Shown here in pieces: positions 25,086 to 38,100 of a stretch of DNA of 64,000 nt; within the stretch, counting starts at the first letter, position 1; every line of letters starts with the position of its first letter. The stretch lies in assembly GCF_029227915.1 (NCBI RefSeq), contig NC_079888.1, forward strand, positions 23,292,001-23,356,000, read 5' to 3'. Both the position numbers and the translations under genes were made by a program. Below the pieces are notes generated by a model, which was not told the DNA's origin, did not search any database, and saw only the letters and a program-made list of their open reading frames with translations. The DNA comes from Hydractinia symbiolongicarpus (taxonomy: Eukaryota > Cnidaria > Hydrozoa > Anthoathecata > Hydractiniidae).

Positions 25086-27009
25086 AAAATAATTTAAAAA
25101 ATCGTTCGGGAAATGAGTTTACTTCCTGGGTACTTTCTTTGTATACTTTTGACTATACGGGCCAAGCCGGGATTTACGGGAAATCGCGGGTTTTCGTTTG
25201 CCGGCGATTAAACTTCTTTTATTCAGCGTTTCATCAAAAATAAATACATTTTTAAAAACTACAAGTCTTATGCGTTTTAGTGGTGAAAAAATAATTTAAA
25301 AAATCGTTCCGGAAATGAGTTTACTCACAGGGTACTTTCTTTGTATACATTCGACTATACGTGCCAAGCCCGGGATTTACGGGAAATCGCGGGTTTTCGT
25401 TTGCCGGCGATTAAACTTCTTTTATTCAGCGTCTCATCAAAAATGAAAACATTTTTAAATGCGTTTTAGTGGTGAAAAAATAATATAAAAAATCGTTCTG
25501 GAAATGAGTTTACTCCCTGGGTACTTTCTTTGTATACTTTTGACTATACGGGCCGAGTCCAGGATTTACGGGAAATCGCAGGTTTTCGTTTGCCGGCGAT
25601 TAAACTTCTTTTATTCAGCGTCTCATCAAAAATGAAAACATTTTTAAAAACTACAAGTCTCATGCGTTTTAGTGGTGAAAAAGTAATTTAAAAAATCGTT
25701 CGGGAAATGAGTTTACTCCCTGGGTACTTTCTTTGTATACTTTTGACTATACGGGCCGAGTCCGGGATTTACAGGAAATCGCGGATTTTCGTTTGCCGGC
25801 GATTAAACTTCTTTTATTCAGCGTCTCATCAAAAATGAAAACGTTTTTAAAAACTACAAGTCTCATGCGTTTTAGTGGTGAAATAATAATTTAAAAAATC
25901 GTTTGGGAAATGAGTTTACTCACAGGGTACTTTCTTTGTATACATTCGACTATACGTGCCAAGCCCGGGATTTACGGGAAATCGCGGGTTTTCGTTTGCC
26001 GGCGATTAAACTTCTTTTATTCAGCGTCTCATCAAAAATGAAAACATTTTTAAATGCGTTTTAGTGGTGAAAAAATAATATAAAAAATCGTTCTGGAAAT
26101 GAGTTTACTCCCTGGGTACTTTCTTTGTATACTTTTGACTATACGGGCCGAGTCCAGGATTTACAGGAAATCGCAGGTTTTCGTTTGCCGGCGATTAAAC
26201 TTCTTTTATTCAGCGTCTCATCAAAAATGAAAACATTTTTAAAAACTACAAGTCTCATGCGTTTTAGTGGTGAAAAAGTAATTTAAAAAATCGTTCGGGA
26301 AATGAGTTTACTCCCTGGGTACTTTCTTTGTATACTTTTGACTATACGGGCCGAGTCCGGGATTTACAGGAAATCGCGGATTTTCGTTTGCCGGCGATTA
26401 AACTTCTTTTATTCAGCGTCCCATGAAATATGAAAATATTTTTGAAAACTACAAGTCTCATGCGTTTAGTGGTAAAAAAATAATATAAAAAATCGTTCGG
26501 GAAATGAGTTTACTCCCTGGGTACTTTCTTTGTAAACTTTTGACTATATGGGCCAAGCCCGGGATTTACGGGAAATCGCGGGTTTTCGTTTGCCGGCGAT
26601 TAAACTTCATTTATTCAGCGTCTCTTCAAAAATGAAAACATTTTTAAAAACTACAAGTCTTATGCGTTTTAGTGGTGAAAAAATAGTTTAAAAAATCGTT
26701 CTGGAAATGAGTTTACTCCCTGGGTACTTTCTTTGTATACTTTTGACTATACGGGCCGAGTCCGGGATTTAGGTAATTGGCAGGTCTTTGTTTGCCGGCG
26801 ATTAAACTGCTTTTATTTAGCGTGTCATCAAAAATGAAAACATTTTTGAAAACTACAAGTCTCATGCGTTTTAGTGGTGAAAAAATAATTTAAAAAATCG
26901 TTCGGGAAATGAGTTTACTCCCTGGGTACTTTCTTTGTATTCTTTTGACTATACGGGCCAAGCCGGGATTTACGGAAAATCGCGGGTTTTCGTTTGCCGG
27001 CGATTAAAC
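25086..27009 (+). repeat. Mosaic segment with short monomers and D haplotypes
   Basis: About nine to ten monomers. C-plus-short units end at 25456 and 26051, each followed by an E-like GTCCAGG copy. A D tail near 26423 is joined to a first half with TTTACAGGAAATCGCGGATT. Near 26770 one B copy has the unusual AGGTAATTGGCAGGTC. Only satellite is present. Confidence 0.8.
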
Positions 27010-30000
27010 TTCTTTTATTCAGCGTCTCATCAAAAATGAAAACATTTTTAAAAACTACAAGTCTTATGCGTTTTAGTGGTGAAAAAATAATTTAAAAAAT
27101 CGTTCGGGAAATGAGTTTACTCACAGGGTACTTTCTTTGTATACATTCGACTATACGTGCCAAGCCAGGGATTTACGGGAAATCGCGGGTTTTCGTTTGC
27201 CGGCGATTAAACTGCTTTTATTCAGCGTCTCATCAAAAAAGAAAACATTCTTGAAAACTACAAGTCTCATGCGTTTTAGTGGTGAAATAATAATTTAAAA
27301 AATCTTTTGGGAAATGAGTTTACTCCCTGGGTACTTTCTTTGTATACTTTTGACTATACGGGCCGAGTCCAGGATTTACGGAAAATTGCAGGTTTTCGTT
27401 TGCCGGCGATTAAACTTCTTTTATTCAGCGTCTCATCAAAAATGAAAACATTTTTAAAAACTACAAGTCTCATGCGTTTTAGTGGTGAAAAAGTAATTTA
27501 AAAAATCGTTCGGAAAATGAGTTTACTCCCTGGGTACTTTCCTTGTATACTTTTGACTATACGGGCCAAGCCCGGGATTTACGGTAAATCGCGGGTTTTC
27601 GTTTGCCGGCGATTAAACTTCTTTTATTCAGCGTCTCATCAAAAATGAAAACATTGTTGAAAACTACAAGTCTCATGCGTTTTAGTGGTGAAAAAATAAT
27701 TTAAAAAATCGTTCGGGAAATGAGTTTACTCCCTGGGTACTTTCTTTGTATACTTTTGACTATACGGGCCGAGTCCAGGATTTACGGGAAATCGCAGATT
27801 TTCGTTTGCCGGCGATTAAACTTCTTTTATTCAGCGTCCCATCAAATATGAAAATATTTTTGAAAACTACAAGTCTCATGCGTTTAGTGGTAAAAAAATA
27901 ATATAGAAAATCGTTCGGGAAATTAGTTTACTCCCTGGGTACTTTCTTTGTATACTTTTGACTATACGGGCCAAGCCCGGGATTTACGGGAAATGGCGGG
28001 TTTTCGTTTGCCGGTGATTAAACTTCTTTTATTCAGCGTCTCATCAAAAATGAAAACATTTTTAAAAACTACAAGTCTTATGCGTTTTAGTGGTGAAAAA
28101 ATAATTTAAAAAATCGTTCCGGAAATGAGTTTACTCACAGGGTACTTTCTTTGTATACATTCGACTATACGTGCCAAGCCCGGGATTTACGGGAAATCGC
28201 GGGTTTTCGTTTCCCCGCGATTAAACTGCTTTTATTCAGCGTCTCATCAAAAATGAAAACATTTTTAAATGCGTTTTAGTGGTGAAAAAAAAATTTAAAA
28301 AATCGTTCTGGAAGTGAGTTTACTCCCTGGGTACTTTCTTTGTATACTTTTGACTATACGGGCCGAGTCCAGGATTTACGGGAAATCGCAGGTTTTCGTT
28401 TGCCGGCGATTAAACTTCTTTTATTCAGCGTCTCATCAAAAATGAAAACATTTTTAAAAACTACAAGTTTCATGCGTTTTAGTGGTGAAAAAGTAATTTA
28501 AAAAATCGTTCGGGAAATGAGTTTACTCCCTGGGTACTTTCTTTGTACACTTTTGACTATATGGGCCGAGTCCGGGATTTACAGGAAATCGCGGATTTTC
28601 GTTTGCGGCCGATTAAACTTCTTTTATTCAGCGTCCCATCAAATATGAAAATATTTTTAAAAACTACAAGTCTCATGCGTTTAGTGGTAAAAAAATAATA
28701 TAAAAAATCGTTCGGGAAATGAGTTTACTCCCTGGGTACTTTCTTTGTAAACTTTTGACTATACGGGCCAAGCCCGGGATTTACGGGAAATCGCGGGTTT
28801 TCGTTTGCCGGCGATTAAACTTCATTTATTCAGCGTCTCATCAAAAATGAAAACATTTTTGAAAACTACAAGTCTCATGCGTTTCAGTGGTGAAAAAATA
28901 ATTTAAAAAATCGTTCGGGAAATGAGTTTACTCCCCGGGTACTTTCTTTGTATACTTTTGACTATACGGGCCGAGTCCAGGATTTACGGGAAATCGCAGG
29001 TTTTCGTTTGCCGGCGATTAAACTTCTTTTATTCAGCGTCTCATCAAAAATGAAAATATTTTTAAAAACTACAAGTCTCATGCGTTTAGTGGTAAAAAAA
29101 TAATATAAAAAATCGTTCGGGAAATGAGTTTACTCCCTGGGTACTTTCTTTGTAAACTTTTAACTATACGGGCCAAGCCCGGGATTTACGGGAAATCGCG
29201 GGTTTTCGTTTGCCGGCGATTAAACTTCATTTATTCAGCGTCTCATCAAAAATGAAAACATTTTTAAAAACTACAAGTCTTATGCGTTTTAGTGGTGAAA
29301 AAATAATTTAAAAAATCGTTCGGGAAATGAGTTTACTCACAGGGTACTTTCTTTGTATACATTCGACTATACGTGCCAAGCCAGGGATTTACGGGAAATC
29401 GCGGGTTTTCGTTTGCCGGCGATTAAACTGCTTTTATTCAGCGTCTCATCAAAAAAGAAAACATTCTTGAAAACTACAAGTCTCATGCGTTTTAGTGGTG
29501 AAATAATAATTTAAAAAATCTTTTGGGAAATGAGTTTACTCCCTGGGTACTTTCTTTGTATACTTTTGACTATACGGGCCGAGTCCAGGATTTACGGAAA
29601 ATTGCAGGTTTTCGTTTGCCGGCGATTAAACTTCTTTTATTCAGCGTCTCATCAAAAATGAAAACATTTTTAAAAACTACAAGTCTCATGCGTTTTAGTG
29701 GTGAAAAAGTAATTTAAAAAATCGTTCGGAAAATGAGTTTACTCCCTGGGTACTTTCCTTGTATACTTTTGACTATACGGGCCAAGCCCGGGATTTACGG
29801 TAAATCGCGGGTTTTCGTTTGCCGGCGATTAAACTTCTTTTATTCAGCGTCTCATCAAAAATGAAAACATTGTTGAAAACTACAAGTCTCATGCGTTTTA
29901 GTGGTGAAAAAATAATTTAAAAAATCGTTCGGGAAATGAGTTTACTCCCTGGGTACTTTCTTTGTATACTTTTGACTATACGGGCCGAGTCCAGGATTTA

Positions 30001-31525
30001 CGGGAAATCGCAGATTTTCGTTTGCCGGCGATTAAACTTCTTTTATTCAGCGTCCCATCAAATATGAAAATATTTTTGAAAACTACAAGTCTCATGCGTT
30101 TAGTGGTAAAAAAATAATATAGAAAATCGTTCGGGAAATTAGTTTACTCCCTGGGTACTTTCTTTGTATACTTTTGACTATACGGGCCAAGCCCGGGATT
30201 TACGGGAAATGGCGGGTTTTCGTTTGCCGGTGATTAAACTTCTTTTATTCAGCGTCTCATCAAAAATGAAAACATTTTTAAAAACTACAAGTCTTATGCG
30301 TTTTAGTGGTGAAAAAATAATTTAAAAAATCGTTCCGGAAATGAGTTTACTCACAGGGTACTTTCTTTGTATACATTCGACTATACGTGCCAAGCCCGGG
30401 ATTTACGGGAAATCGCGGGTTTTCGTTTCCCCGCGATTAAACTGCTTTTATTCAGCGTCTCATCAAAAATGAAAACATTTTTAAATGCGTTTTAGTGGTG
30501 AAAAAAAAATTTAAAAAATCGTTCTGGAAGTGAGTTTACTCCCTGGGTACTTTCTTTGTATACTTTTGACTATACGGGCCGAGTCCAGGATTTACGGGAA
30601 ATCGCAGGTTTTCGTTTGCCGGCGATTAAACTTCTTTTATTCAGCGTCTCATCAAAAATGAAAACATTTTTAAAAACTACAAGTTTCATGCGTTTTAGTG
30701 GTGAAAAAGTAATTTAAAAAATCGTTCGGGAAATGAGTTTACTCCCTGGGTACTTTCTTTGTACACTTTTGACTATATGGGCCGAGTCCGGGATTTACAG
30801 GAAATCGCGGATTTTCGTTTGCGGCCGATTAAACTTCTTTTATTCAGCGTCCCATCAAATATGAAAATATTTTTAAAAACTACAAGTCTCATGCGTTTAG
30901 TGGTAAAAAAATAATATAAAAAATCGTTCGGGAAATGAGTTTACTCCCTGGGTACTTTCTTTGTAAACTTTTGACTATACGGGCCAAGCCCGGGATTTAC
31001 GGGAAATCGCGGGTTTTCGTTTGCCGGCGATTAAACTTCATTTATTCAGCGTCTCATCAAAAATGAAAACATTTTTGAAAACTACAAGTCTCATGCGTTT
31101 CAGTGGTGAAAAAATAATTTAAAAAATCGTTCGGGAAATGAGTTTACTCCCCGGGTACTTTCTTTGTATACTTTTGACTATACGGGCCGAGTCCAGGATT
31201 TACGGGAAATCGCAGGTTTTCGTTTGCCGGCGATTAAACTTCTTTTATTCAGCGTCTCATCAAAAATGAAAATATTTTTAAAAACTACAAGTCTCATGCG
31301 TTTAGTGGTAAAAAAATAATATAAAAAATCGTTCGGGAAATGAGTTTACTCCCTGGGTACTTTCTTTGTAAACTTTTAACTATACGGGCCAAGCCCGGGA
31401 TTTACGGGAAATCGCGGGTTTTCGTTTGCCGGCGATTAAACTTCATTTATTCAGCGTCTCATCAAAAATGAAAACATTTTTAAAAACTACAAGTCTTATG
31501 CGTTTTAGTGGTGAAAAAATAATTT
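27010..31525 (+). repeat. Tandem 11-monomer duplication, 2216-bp unit
   Basis: Copies at about 27010-29225 and 29226-31441 (similarity running on to about 31525) appear identical in nearly every base I compared. Rare markers 2216 bp apart include AAAAAAGAAAACATTC, TATAGAAAATCG, GCCGGTGATTAAAC, TTTCCCCGCGATT, GCGGCCGATT and CTGGAAGTGAG. Each unit contains one short monomer, which is why eleven monomers span 2216 bp. Identity this high across variants this rare points to a very recent event, or possibly to an assembly effect. Confidence 0.9.
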
Positions 31526-33165
31526 AAAAAATCGTTCTGGAAATGAGTTTACTCCCTGGGTACTTTCTTTGTATACTTTTGACTATACGGGCCGAGTCCG
31601 GGATTTACGGGAAATCGCAGGTTTTCGTTTGCCGGCGATTAAACTGCTTTTATTTAGCGTCTCATCAAAAATGATAACATTTTTGAAAACTACAAGTTTC
31701 ATGCGTTTTAGTGGTGAAAAAATAATTTAAAAAATCGTTCGGGAAATGAGTTTACTCCCTGGGTACTTTCTTTGTATACTTTTGACTATACGGGCCGAGT
31801 CCGGGATTTAGGGAAATCGCAGGTTTTCGTTTGCCGGCGATTAAACTGCTTTTATTTAGCGTCTCATCAAAAATGAAAACATTTTTGAAAATTACAAGTC
31901 TCATGCGTTTTAGTGGTGAAAAAATAATTTAAAAAATCGTTCGGGAAATGAGTTTACTTACAGGGTACTTTCTTTGTATGCATTCGACTATACGGGCCAA
32001 GCCCGGGATTTACGGGAAATCGCGGGTTTTCGTTTTCCGGCGATTAAACCTCTTTCATTAAGCGTCTCATCAAAAATGAAAACATTTTTGTAAACTACAA
32101 GTCTCATGCGTTTTAGTGGTGAAAAAAAAATTTAAAAAATCGTTCGGGAAATGAGTTTACTCCCCGGGTACTTTCTTTGTATACTTTTGACTATACGGGC
32201 CGAGTCCAGGATTTACGGGAAATCGCAGGTTTTCGTTTGCCGGCGATTAAACTTCTTTTATTCAGCGTCTCATCAAAAATGAAAATATTTTTAAAAACTA
32301 CAAGTCTCATGCGTTTAGTGGTAAAAAAATAATATAAAAAATCGTTCGGGAAATGAGTTTACTCCCTGGGTACTTTCTTTGTAAACTTTTAACTATACGG
32401 GCCAAGCCCGGGATTTACGGGAAATCGCGGGTTTTCGTTTGCCGGCGATTAAACTTCATTTATTCAGCGTCTCATCAAAAATGAAAACATTTTTAAAAAC
32501 TACAAGTCTTATGCGTTTTAGTGGTGAAAAAATAATTTAAAAAATCGTTCTGGAAATGAGTTTACTCCCTGGGTACTTTCTTTGTATACTTTTGACTATA
32601 CGGGCCGAGTCCGGGATTTACGGGAAATCGCAGGTTTTCGTTTGCCGGCGATTAAACTGCTTTTATTTAGCGTCTCATCAAAAATGATAACATTTTTGAA
32701 AACTACAAGTTTCATGCGTTTTAGTGGTGCAAAAATAATTTAAAAAATCGTTCGGGAAATGAGTTTACTCCCTGGGTACTTTCTTTGTATACTTTTGACT
32801 ATACGGGCCGAGTCCGGGATTTAGGGAAATCGCAGGTTTTCGTTTGCCGGCGATTAAACTGCTTTTATTTAGCGTCTCATCAAAAATGAAAACATTTTTG
32901 AAAATTACAAGTCTCATGCGTTTTAGTGGTGAAAAAATAATTTAAAAAATCGTTCGGGAAATGAGTTTACTTACAGGGTACTTTCTTTGTATGCATTCGA
33001 CTATACGGGCCAAGCCCGGGATTTACGGGAAATCGCGGGTTTTCGTTTTCCGGCGATTAAACCTCTTTCATTAAGCGTCTCATCAAAAATGAAAACATTT
33101 TTGTAAACTACAAGTCTCATGCGTTTTAGTGGTGAAAAAAAAATTTAAAAAATCGTTCGGGAAAT
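31127..33165 (+). repeat. Tandem 5-monomer duplication, 1013-bp unit
   Basis: Copies at about 31127-32139 and 32140-33152 share CCCCGGGTAC (31149 and 32162), ATGATAACATTTTTG (31671 and 32684), ATGCATTCGAC, TTACTTACAGGG and CATTTTTGTAAAC. One difference is GTGCAAAAATAA near 32727 against GTGAAAAAATAA. The first copy overlaps the end of the 11-mer block, so part of the 11-mer served as material for this amplification. Confidence 0.88.
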
Positions 33166-34378
33166 GAGTTTACTCACAGGGTACTTTCTTTGTATACATT
33201 CGACTATACGTGCCAAGCCAGGGATTTACGGGAAATCGCGGGTTTTCGTTTGCCGGCGATTAAACTGCTTTTATTCAGCGTCTCATCAAAAATGAAAACA
33301 TTCTTGAAAACTACAAGTCTCATGCGTTTTATTGGTGAAATAATAATTTAAAAAATCGTTTGGGAAATGAGTTTACTCCCTGGGTACTTTCTTTGTATAC
33401 TTTTGACTATACGGGCCGAGTCCAGGATTTACGGAAAATCGCAGGTTTTCGTTTGCCGGCGATTAAACTTCTTTTATTCAGCGTCTCATCAAAAATGAAA
33501 ACATTTTTAAAAACTACAAGTCTCATGCGTTTTAGTGGTGAAAAAGTAATTTAAAAAATCGTTCGGGAAATGAGTTTACTTCCTGGGTACTTTCTTTGTA
33601 TACTTTTGACTATACGGGCCAAGCCGGGATTTACGGGAAATCGCGGGTTTTCGTTTGCCGGCGATTAAACTTCTTTTATTCAGCGTCTCATCAAAAATGA
33701 AAACGTTTTTGAAAACTACAAGTCTCATGCGTTTTAGTGGTGAAAAAAAAATTTAAAAAATCGTTCGGGAAATGAGTTTACTCCCTGGGCACTTTCTTTG
33801 TATACATTCGACTATACGGGCCAAGCCCCGGATTTACGGGAAAACGCAGGATTTAGTTTGCCGGCGATTAAACCTCTTTCATTAAGCGTCTCATCAAAAA
33901 TAAAAACACTTTTGAAAACTACAAGTCTCATGCGTTTTAGTGGTGAAAAAATAATTTAAAAAATCGTTCGGGAAATGAGTTTACTCTCTGGGTACTTTCT
34001 TTGCATACTTTTGACTATACGGGCCAAGCCGGGATTTACGGGAAATCGCGGGTTTTCGTTTGCCGGCGATTAAACTTCTTTTATTCAGCGTCTCATCAAA
34101 AATGAAAACATTTTTAAAAACTACAAGTCTCATGGGCTTTAGTGGTGAAAAACTAATTTAAAAAATCCTTCTGGAAATGAGTTTACTCACAGGGTACTTT
34201 CTTCGTATACATTCGACTATACGGGCAAAGCCGGGATTTACGGGAAATCGCGGGTTTTCGTTTGCCGGCGATTAAACTTCTTTTATTCAGCGTCTCATCA
34301 AAAATGAAAACATTTTTAAAAACTACAAGTTTTATGCGTTTTAGTGGTGAAAAAATAATTTAAAAAATCGTTCTGGAA
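33166..34378 (+). repeat. Divergent monomers between amplified blocks
   Basis: About six monomers that do not match a neighbour at a fixed offset. They carry private changes such as GGGCACTTTC, AGCCCCGGATT, AAAACGCAGGATTTAG, CTCTCTGGGTAC, TTTGCATAC and CTTCGTATAC. The first H-type copy (ATGGGCTTTAGTGG with ATCCTTCTGG) is near 34133. The segment looks like an older, less homogenised stretch. Confidence 0.8.
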
Positions 34379-35179
34379 ATGAGTTTACTCACAGGGTACT
34401 TTCTTTGTATACATTCGACTATACGTGCCAAGCCCGGGATTTACGGGAATTCGCGGGTTTTCGTTTGCCGGCGATTAAACTGCTTTTATTAGGCGTCTCA
34501 TCAAAAATGAAAACATTCTTGAAAACTACAAGTCTCATGCGTTTTAGTGGTGAAATAATAATTTAAAAAATCGTTTGGAAAATGAGTTTACTCCCTGGGT
34601 ACTTTCTTTGTATACTTTTGACTATACGGGCCGAGTCCAGGATTTACGGGAAATCGCAGGTTTTCGTTTGCTGGCGATTTTACTTCTTTTATTCACCGTC
34701 ATATCAAAAATGAAAACATTTTTAAAAACTACAAGTCTCATGCGTTTTAGTGGTGAAAAAGTAATTTAAAAAATCGTTCGGGAAATGAGTTTACTCCCTG
34801 GGTACTTTCTTTGTATACTTTTGACTATACGGGCCAAGCCCGGGATTTAAGGGAAATCGCAGGTTTTCGTTTGCCGGCGATTAAACGTCTTTTATTCAGT
34901 GTCTCATCAAAAATGAAAACATTTTTGAAAACTACAAGTCTCATGCGTTTTAGTGGTGAAAAAATAATTTAAAAAATCGTTCGGGAAATGAGTTTACTCC
35001 CTGGGTACTTTCTTTGTATACTTTTGACTATACGGGCCGAGTCCGGGATTTACGGGAAATCGCAGATTTTCGTTTGCCGGCAATTAAACTTCTTTTATTC
35101 AGCGTCCCATCAAATATGAAAAGATTTTTGAAAACTACAAGTCTCATGCGTTTAGTGGTAAAAAAATAATATAAAAAAT

Positions 35180-38100
35180 CGTTCGGGAAATGAGTTTACT
35201 CCCTGGGTACTTTCTTTGTATACTTTTGACTATACGGGCCAAGCCCGGGATTTACGGGAAATCGCGGGTTTTCGTTTGCCGGCGATTAAACTTCTTTTAT
35301 TCAGCGTCTCATCAATAGTGAAAACATTTTTAAAAACTACAAGTCTTATGCGTTTTAGTGGTGAAAAAATAATTTAAAAAATCGTTCTGGAAATGAGTTT
35401 ACTACCTGGGTACTTTCTTTGTATACTTTTGACTATACGGGCCGAGTCCGGGATTTAGGGAAATCGCAGGTTTTCGTTTGCCGGCGATTAAACGTCTTTT
35501 ATTCAGTGTCTCATCAAAAATGAAAACATTTTTGAAAACTACAAGTCTCATGCGATTTTGTGGTGAAAAAATAATTTAAAAAACCGTTCGGGAAATGAGT
35601 TTACTCCCTGGGTACTTTCTTTGTATACTTTTGACTATACGGGCCGAGTCCGGGATTTACGGGAAATCGCAGATTTTCGTTTGCCGGCAATTAAACTTCT
35701 TTTATTCAGCGTCCCATCAAATATGAAAAGATTTTTGAAAACTACAAGTCTCATGCGTTTAGTGGTAAAAGAATAATATAAAAAATCGTTCGGGAAATGA
35801 GTTTACTCCCTGGGTACTTTCTTTGTATACCTTTGACTATACGGGCCGAGTCCGGGATTTAGGGAAATCGCAGGTTTTCGTTTGCCGGCGATTAAACGTC
35901 TTTTATTCAGTGTCTCATCAAAAATGAAAACATTTTTGAAAACTACAAGTCTCATGCGTTTTTGTGGTGAAAAAATAATTTAAAAAATCGTTCGGGAAAT
36001 GAGTTTACTCCCTGGGTACTTTCTTTGTATACTTTTGACTATACGGGCCGAGTCCGGGATTTACGGGAAATCGCAGATTTTCGTTTGCCGGCAATTAAAC
36101 TTCTTTTATTCAGCGTCCCATCAAATATGAAAAGATTTTTGAAAACTACAAGTCTCATGCGTTTAGTGGTAAAAGAATAATATAAAAAATCGTTCGGGAA
36201 ATGAGTTTACTCCCTGGGTACTTTCTTTGTATACTTTTGACTATACAGGCCAAGCCCGGGATTTACGGGAAATCGCGGGTTTTCGTTTGCCGGCGATTAA
36301 ACTTCTTTTATTCAGCGTCTTATCAATAGTGAAAACATTTTTAAAAACTACAAGTCTTATGCGTTTTAGTGGTGAAAAAATAATTTAAAAAATCGTTCTG
36401 GAAATGAGTTTACTACCTGGGTACTTTCTTTGTATACTTTTGACTATACGGGCCGAGTCCGGGATTTAGGGAAATCGCAGGTTTTCGTTTGCCGGCGATT
36501 AAACTGCTTTTATTCAGCGTCTCATTAAAAATGAAAACATTTTTGAAAACTACAAGTCTCATGCGTTTTAGTTGTGAAAAAATAATTTAAAAAATCGTTC
36601 GGGAAATGAGTTTACTTCCTGGGTACTTTCTTTGTATACTTTTGACTATACGGGCCAAGCCGGGATTTACGGGAAATTGCGGGTTTTCGTTTGCCGGCGC
36701 TTAAACTTCTTTTATTCAGCGTCTCATCAAAAATGAAAACATTTTTAAAAACTACAAGTCTCATGGGCTTTAGTGGTGAAAAAATAATTTAAAAAATCCT
36801 TCTGGAAATGAGTTTACTCACAGGGTACTTTCTTTGTATACATTCGACTATACGTGCCAAGCCCGGGATTTACGGGAAATCGCGGGTTTTCGTTTGACGG
36901 CGATTAAACTTCTTTTATTCAGCGTCTCATCAAAAATGAAAACATTTTTGAAAACTACAAGTCTCATGCGTTTTAGTGGTGAAAAAATAATTTAAAAAAT
37001 CTTTCGGGAAATTAGTTTACTCCCTGGGTACTTTCTTTGTATACTTTTGACTATACGGGCCAAGCCGGGATTTACGGGAAATCGCAGGTTTTCGTTTGCC
37101 GGCGATTAAACTTCTTTTATTCAGCGTCTCATCAAAAATGAAAACATTCTTGAAAACTACAAGTCTCATGCGTTTTAGTGGTGAAAAAATAATATAAAAA
37201 ATCGTTCGGGAAATGAGTTTACTCCCTGGGTACTTTCTTTGTATACTTTTGACTATACGGGCCAAGCCTGGGATTTACGGGAAATCGCGGGTTTTCGTTT
37301 GCCGGCGATTAAACTTCTTTTATTCAGCGTCTCATCAAAAATGAAAACATTTTTAAAAACTACAAGTCTTATGCGTTTTAGTGGTGAAAAAATAATTTAA
37401 AAAATCGTTCTGGAAATGAGTTTACTCACAGGGTACTTTCTTTGTATACATTCGACTATACGTGCCAAGCCCGGGATTTACTGGAAATCGCGGGTTTTCG
37501 TTTGCCGGCGATTAAACTGCTTTTTTTCAGCGTCTCATCAAAAATGAAAACATTCTTGGAAACTACAAGTCTCATGCGTTTTAGTGGTGAAATAATAATT
37601 TAAAAAATCGTTTGGAAAATGAGTTTACTCCCTGTGTACTTTCTTTGTATACTTTTGACTATACGGGCCGAGTCCAGGATTTACGGTAAATCGCAGGTTT
37701 TCGTTTGCCAGCGATTAAACTTCTTTTATTCAGCGTCTCATCAAAAATGAAAACATTTTTGAAAACTACAAGTCTTATGCGTTTTAGTGGTGAAAAAATA
37801 ATTTAAAAAATCGTTCTGGAAATGAGTTTACTCACAGGGTACTTTCTTTGTATACATTCGACTATACGTGCCAAGCCCGGGATTTACGGGAAATCGCGGG
37901 TTTTCGTTTGCCGGCGATTAAACTGCTTTTTTTCAGCGTCTCATCAAAAATGAAAACATTCTTGGAAACTACAAGTCTCATGCGTTTTAGTGGTGAAATA
38001 ATAATTTAAAAAATCGTTTGGAAAATGAGTTTACTCCCTGTGTACTTTCTTTGTATACTTTTGACTATACGGGCCGAGTCCAGGATTTACGGTAAATCGC

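Larger units (their letters stand above)
19221..30500 (+). repeat. Seven short monomers (~188 bp) with the same 14-bp deletion
   Basis: At 19221, 23054, about 24660, 25456, 26051, 28266 and 30482 the normal TTTTTAAAAACTACAAGTC segment is collapsed so that TTTTTAAA runs straight into TGCGTTTTAG. Fourteen bases are missing, between monomer positions of about 144 and 160. The junction is identical in all seven and all follow a C-type first half, so one deletion probably spread by amplification. No short copy was seen before 19.2 kb or after 30.5 kb. Confidence 0.88.
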
